NCBI RefSeq assembly: GCF_002934065.1
Contig: NZ_CP018049.1
Location: forward strand, 4,834,501 to 4,898,500
Length of the DNA stretch: 64,000 nucleotides
Direction of reading: 5' to 3'
From: Pseudomonas orientalis
Lineage (GTDB): Bacteria; Pseudomonadota; Gammaproteobacteria; Pseudomonadales; Pseudomonadaceae
Shown here: piece after piece, positions 63,053 through 64,000 of the stretch
Layout: each line of letters starts with the position of its first letter
Position numbering within the stretch: position 1 is the first letter of the stretch
Notes under the pieces: model-generated
The model's database searches: none
What the model was told of the DNA's origin: nothing
Seen by the model: the letters and a program-made list of their open reading frames with translations, nothing else
Position numbers and translations under genes: made by a program

Positions 63053-63823
63053 TTAATCCTTCCGCTTAAGGAGCTCGCCACGGGCCGCTTTCTGGGTTTC
63101 CGTGAGGATGCCACGCAATATATTCATTTCCGCCCGACTGACCGAGCTTCGCCCGTAAAGGCGGCGCAGGCGCGCCATCAAGTGTCGTGGTTTTTCAGGA
63201 TCGAGAAACTCGATGGCCACCAGGGTTTGCTCCAGGTGCTCATAGAATCGCTCCAGCTCGTCCATCGTGGCCAGCTCGCCACTTTTGGTCGACGCCACTT
63301 CATCCTTCTCCATCTTGCTCGGCTGGCCCTCAGCCGCCAACCAGGCCATGCGCACTTCGTACGTCAGCACCTGCACCGCCGCCCCCAGGTTCAGCGAACT
63401 GAACTCAGGGTCTGATGGAATGTGCACGTGGTAATGACATCGCTGCAGCTCTTCATTGGTCAGGCCGGAGTCTTCACGACCAAACACCAGGGCGATTTCT
63501 GCGCCACCGGCCGCCTCTTCCACCACTTTGGTACCGCACTCACGCGGGTCCAGCAATGGCCAGGGAATGCGGCGGTCGCGGGCGCTGGTGCCGAGCACCA
63601 GGTTGCAGCCGACCAAGGCGTCTTCCAGGGTGGCGACAACCTGGGCGTTTTCCAGGATGTCATTGGCGCCGGATGCGCGGGCATCGGCCTCATGGTGCGG
63701 AAACACACGTGGCTCGACCAGCACCAGCCGCGTCAGCCCCATGTTTTTCATGGCTCGCGCCACCCCACCGATGTTGCCGGGATGACTGGTATTGACCAAA
63801 ACGACACGAATGTTTTGCAGCAA
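63053..63823 (-). CDS. trmJ: tRNA 2'-O-methyltransferase TrmJ
   Basis: A 256-residue SPOUT methyltransferase for position 32 of tRNAs. The N-terminus IRVVLVNTSHPGNIGGVARA contains the conserved Asn/Arg, and the knotted SAM site shows LVFGREDSGLTNEEL and SLNLGAAVQVLTYE. A C-terminal helical extension is present. In P. aeruginosa TrmJ also supports oxidative-stress resistance. It is first in a trmJ-cysE operon and divergent from suhB. Confidence 0.95.
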   Translation of the reverse strand: MLQNIRVVLVNTSHPGNIGGVARAMKNMGLTRLVLVEPRVFPHHEADARASGANDILENAQVVATLEDALVGCNLVLGTSARDRRIPWPLLDPRECGTKVVEEAAGGAEIALVFGREDSGLTNEELQRCHYHVHIPSDPEFSSLNLGAAVQVLTYEVRMAWLAAEGQPSKMEKDEVASTKSGELATMDELERFYEHLEQTLVAIEFLDPEKPRHLMARLRRLYGRSSVSRAEMNILRGILTETQKAARGELLKRKD

Positions 63824-63968
63824 GGGAGGCGCTCTCGGACACGGGAAAGGGGAGCAAATCTTACAGAAGCGCTTAGGGTTATGCCACGAAAGCTAACGTC
63901 GCCCTTCACCTGAAGAAAGTTTCTGCTAAACTGCCCGGCTTTCTTTAACAACCTTAGGTGACCTATCC

Positions 63969-64000
63969 ATGCAGCCCATGCTGAATATCGCGCTGCGCGC
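63969..64000 (+). CDS. suhB: Inositol-1-monophosphatase family protein SuhB, start only
   Basis: The last 32 bases of the window open a frame reading MQPMLNIALR, which is the N-terminus I recall for pseudomonad SuhB. Its place, divergent from trmJ-cysE, matches P. aeruginosa. The 145-base gap to trmJ should hold both promoters. The rest lies outside the window. Confidence 0.8.
   Translation, partial: MQPMLNIALR

Overview
The window is a piece of a Pseudomonas chromosome, most likely the P. fluorescens group. The basis is the GC-rich coding style, the many REP/REPIN palindromes typical of that group, and a gene backbone (nag cluster, purL, mltF, guaAB, xseA, leuA, der-bamB-yfgM-hisS-ispG-rodZ-pilW-rlmN-ndk-isc-cysE-trmJ-suhB) that I recall as broadly collinear with P. 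aeruginosa PAO1. No tRNA, rRNA, CRISPR array, intact insertion sequence or prophage was seen. Species assignment is inference.

Bases 1-7931: the end of a periplasmic L,D-transpeptidase, then the N-acetylglucosamine regulon nagR-nagA-nagB-II-nagF-nagE. It holds a complete private phosphotransferase system: a fused EIIA-HPr-EI protein and an EIIC-EIIB permease with a second, cysteine-less EIIB repeat. Bases 7932-10411 are an accessory patch between nagE and the backbone. It carries an unknown ORF and a pectin lyase gene (pnl) with a LexA SOS box upstream. The patch is punctuated by three copies of one terminator, and one copy drags along a decayed 3' end of the neighbouring NIF3/YqfO-like gene. 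Bases 10412-16371: purL with the small NIF3-like gene, then mltF.

Bases 16502-24962: a trehalose-PTS regulon (divergent treR, treB, treC, maltoporin-like porin, a second EIIA-HPr-EI fusion, and a free cysteine-less EIIB-like domain). Two near-identical 16-bp palindromes lie between treB and treR. Bases 25139-30682: accessory genes (membrane-anchored winged-helix regulator, nitroreductase, sterol-desaturase-family hydroxylase, and a chemoreceptor with a FliA-type promoter).

Bases 31097-38303: guaB-guaA, a zinc-ribbon protein, a TauE/SafE permease, xseA and an M23 peptidase. Bases 38512-42630: one 1372-residue putative toxin/effector whose C-terminus carries the GxxH...E...GxxH signature of the TIKI/ChaN/PMT-C2 superfamily. 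Bases 43034-46808: leuA, then a methionine/glutamine transaminase and omega-amidase pair.

Bases 46944-64000: a dense minus-strand housekeeping block: ribosome assembly (der), outer-membrane assembly (bamB), translocon helper (yfgM), hisS, isoprenoids (ispG), cell shape (rodZ), type IV pili (pilW), rlmN, ndk and the whole isc Fe-S operon with two IscR-type boxes before iscR. cysE-trmJ and the first codons of suhB end the window. Two families of palindromic elements (seven pairs of one, three of the other) sit almost exclusively between genes.
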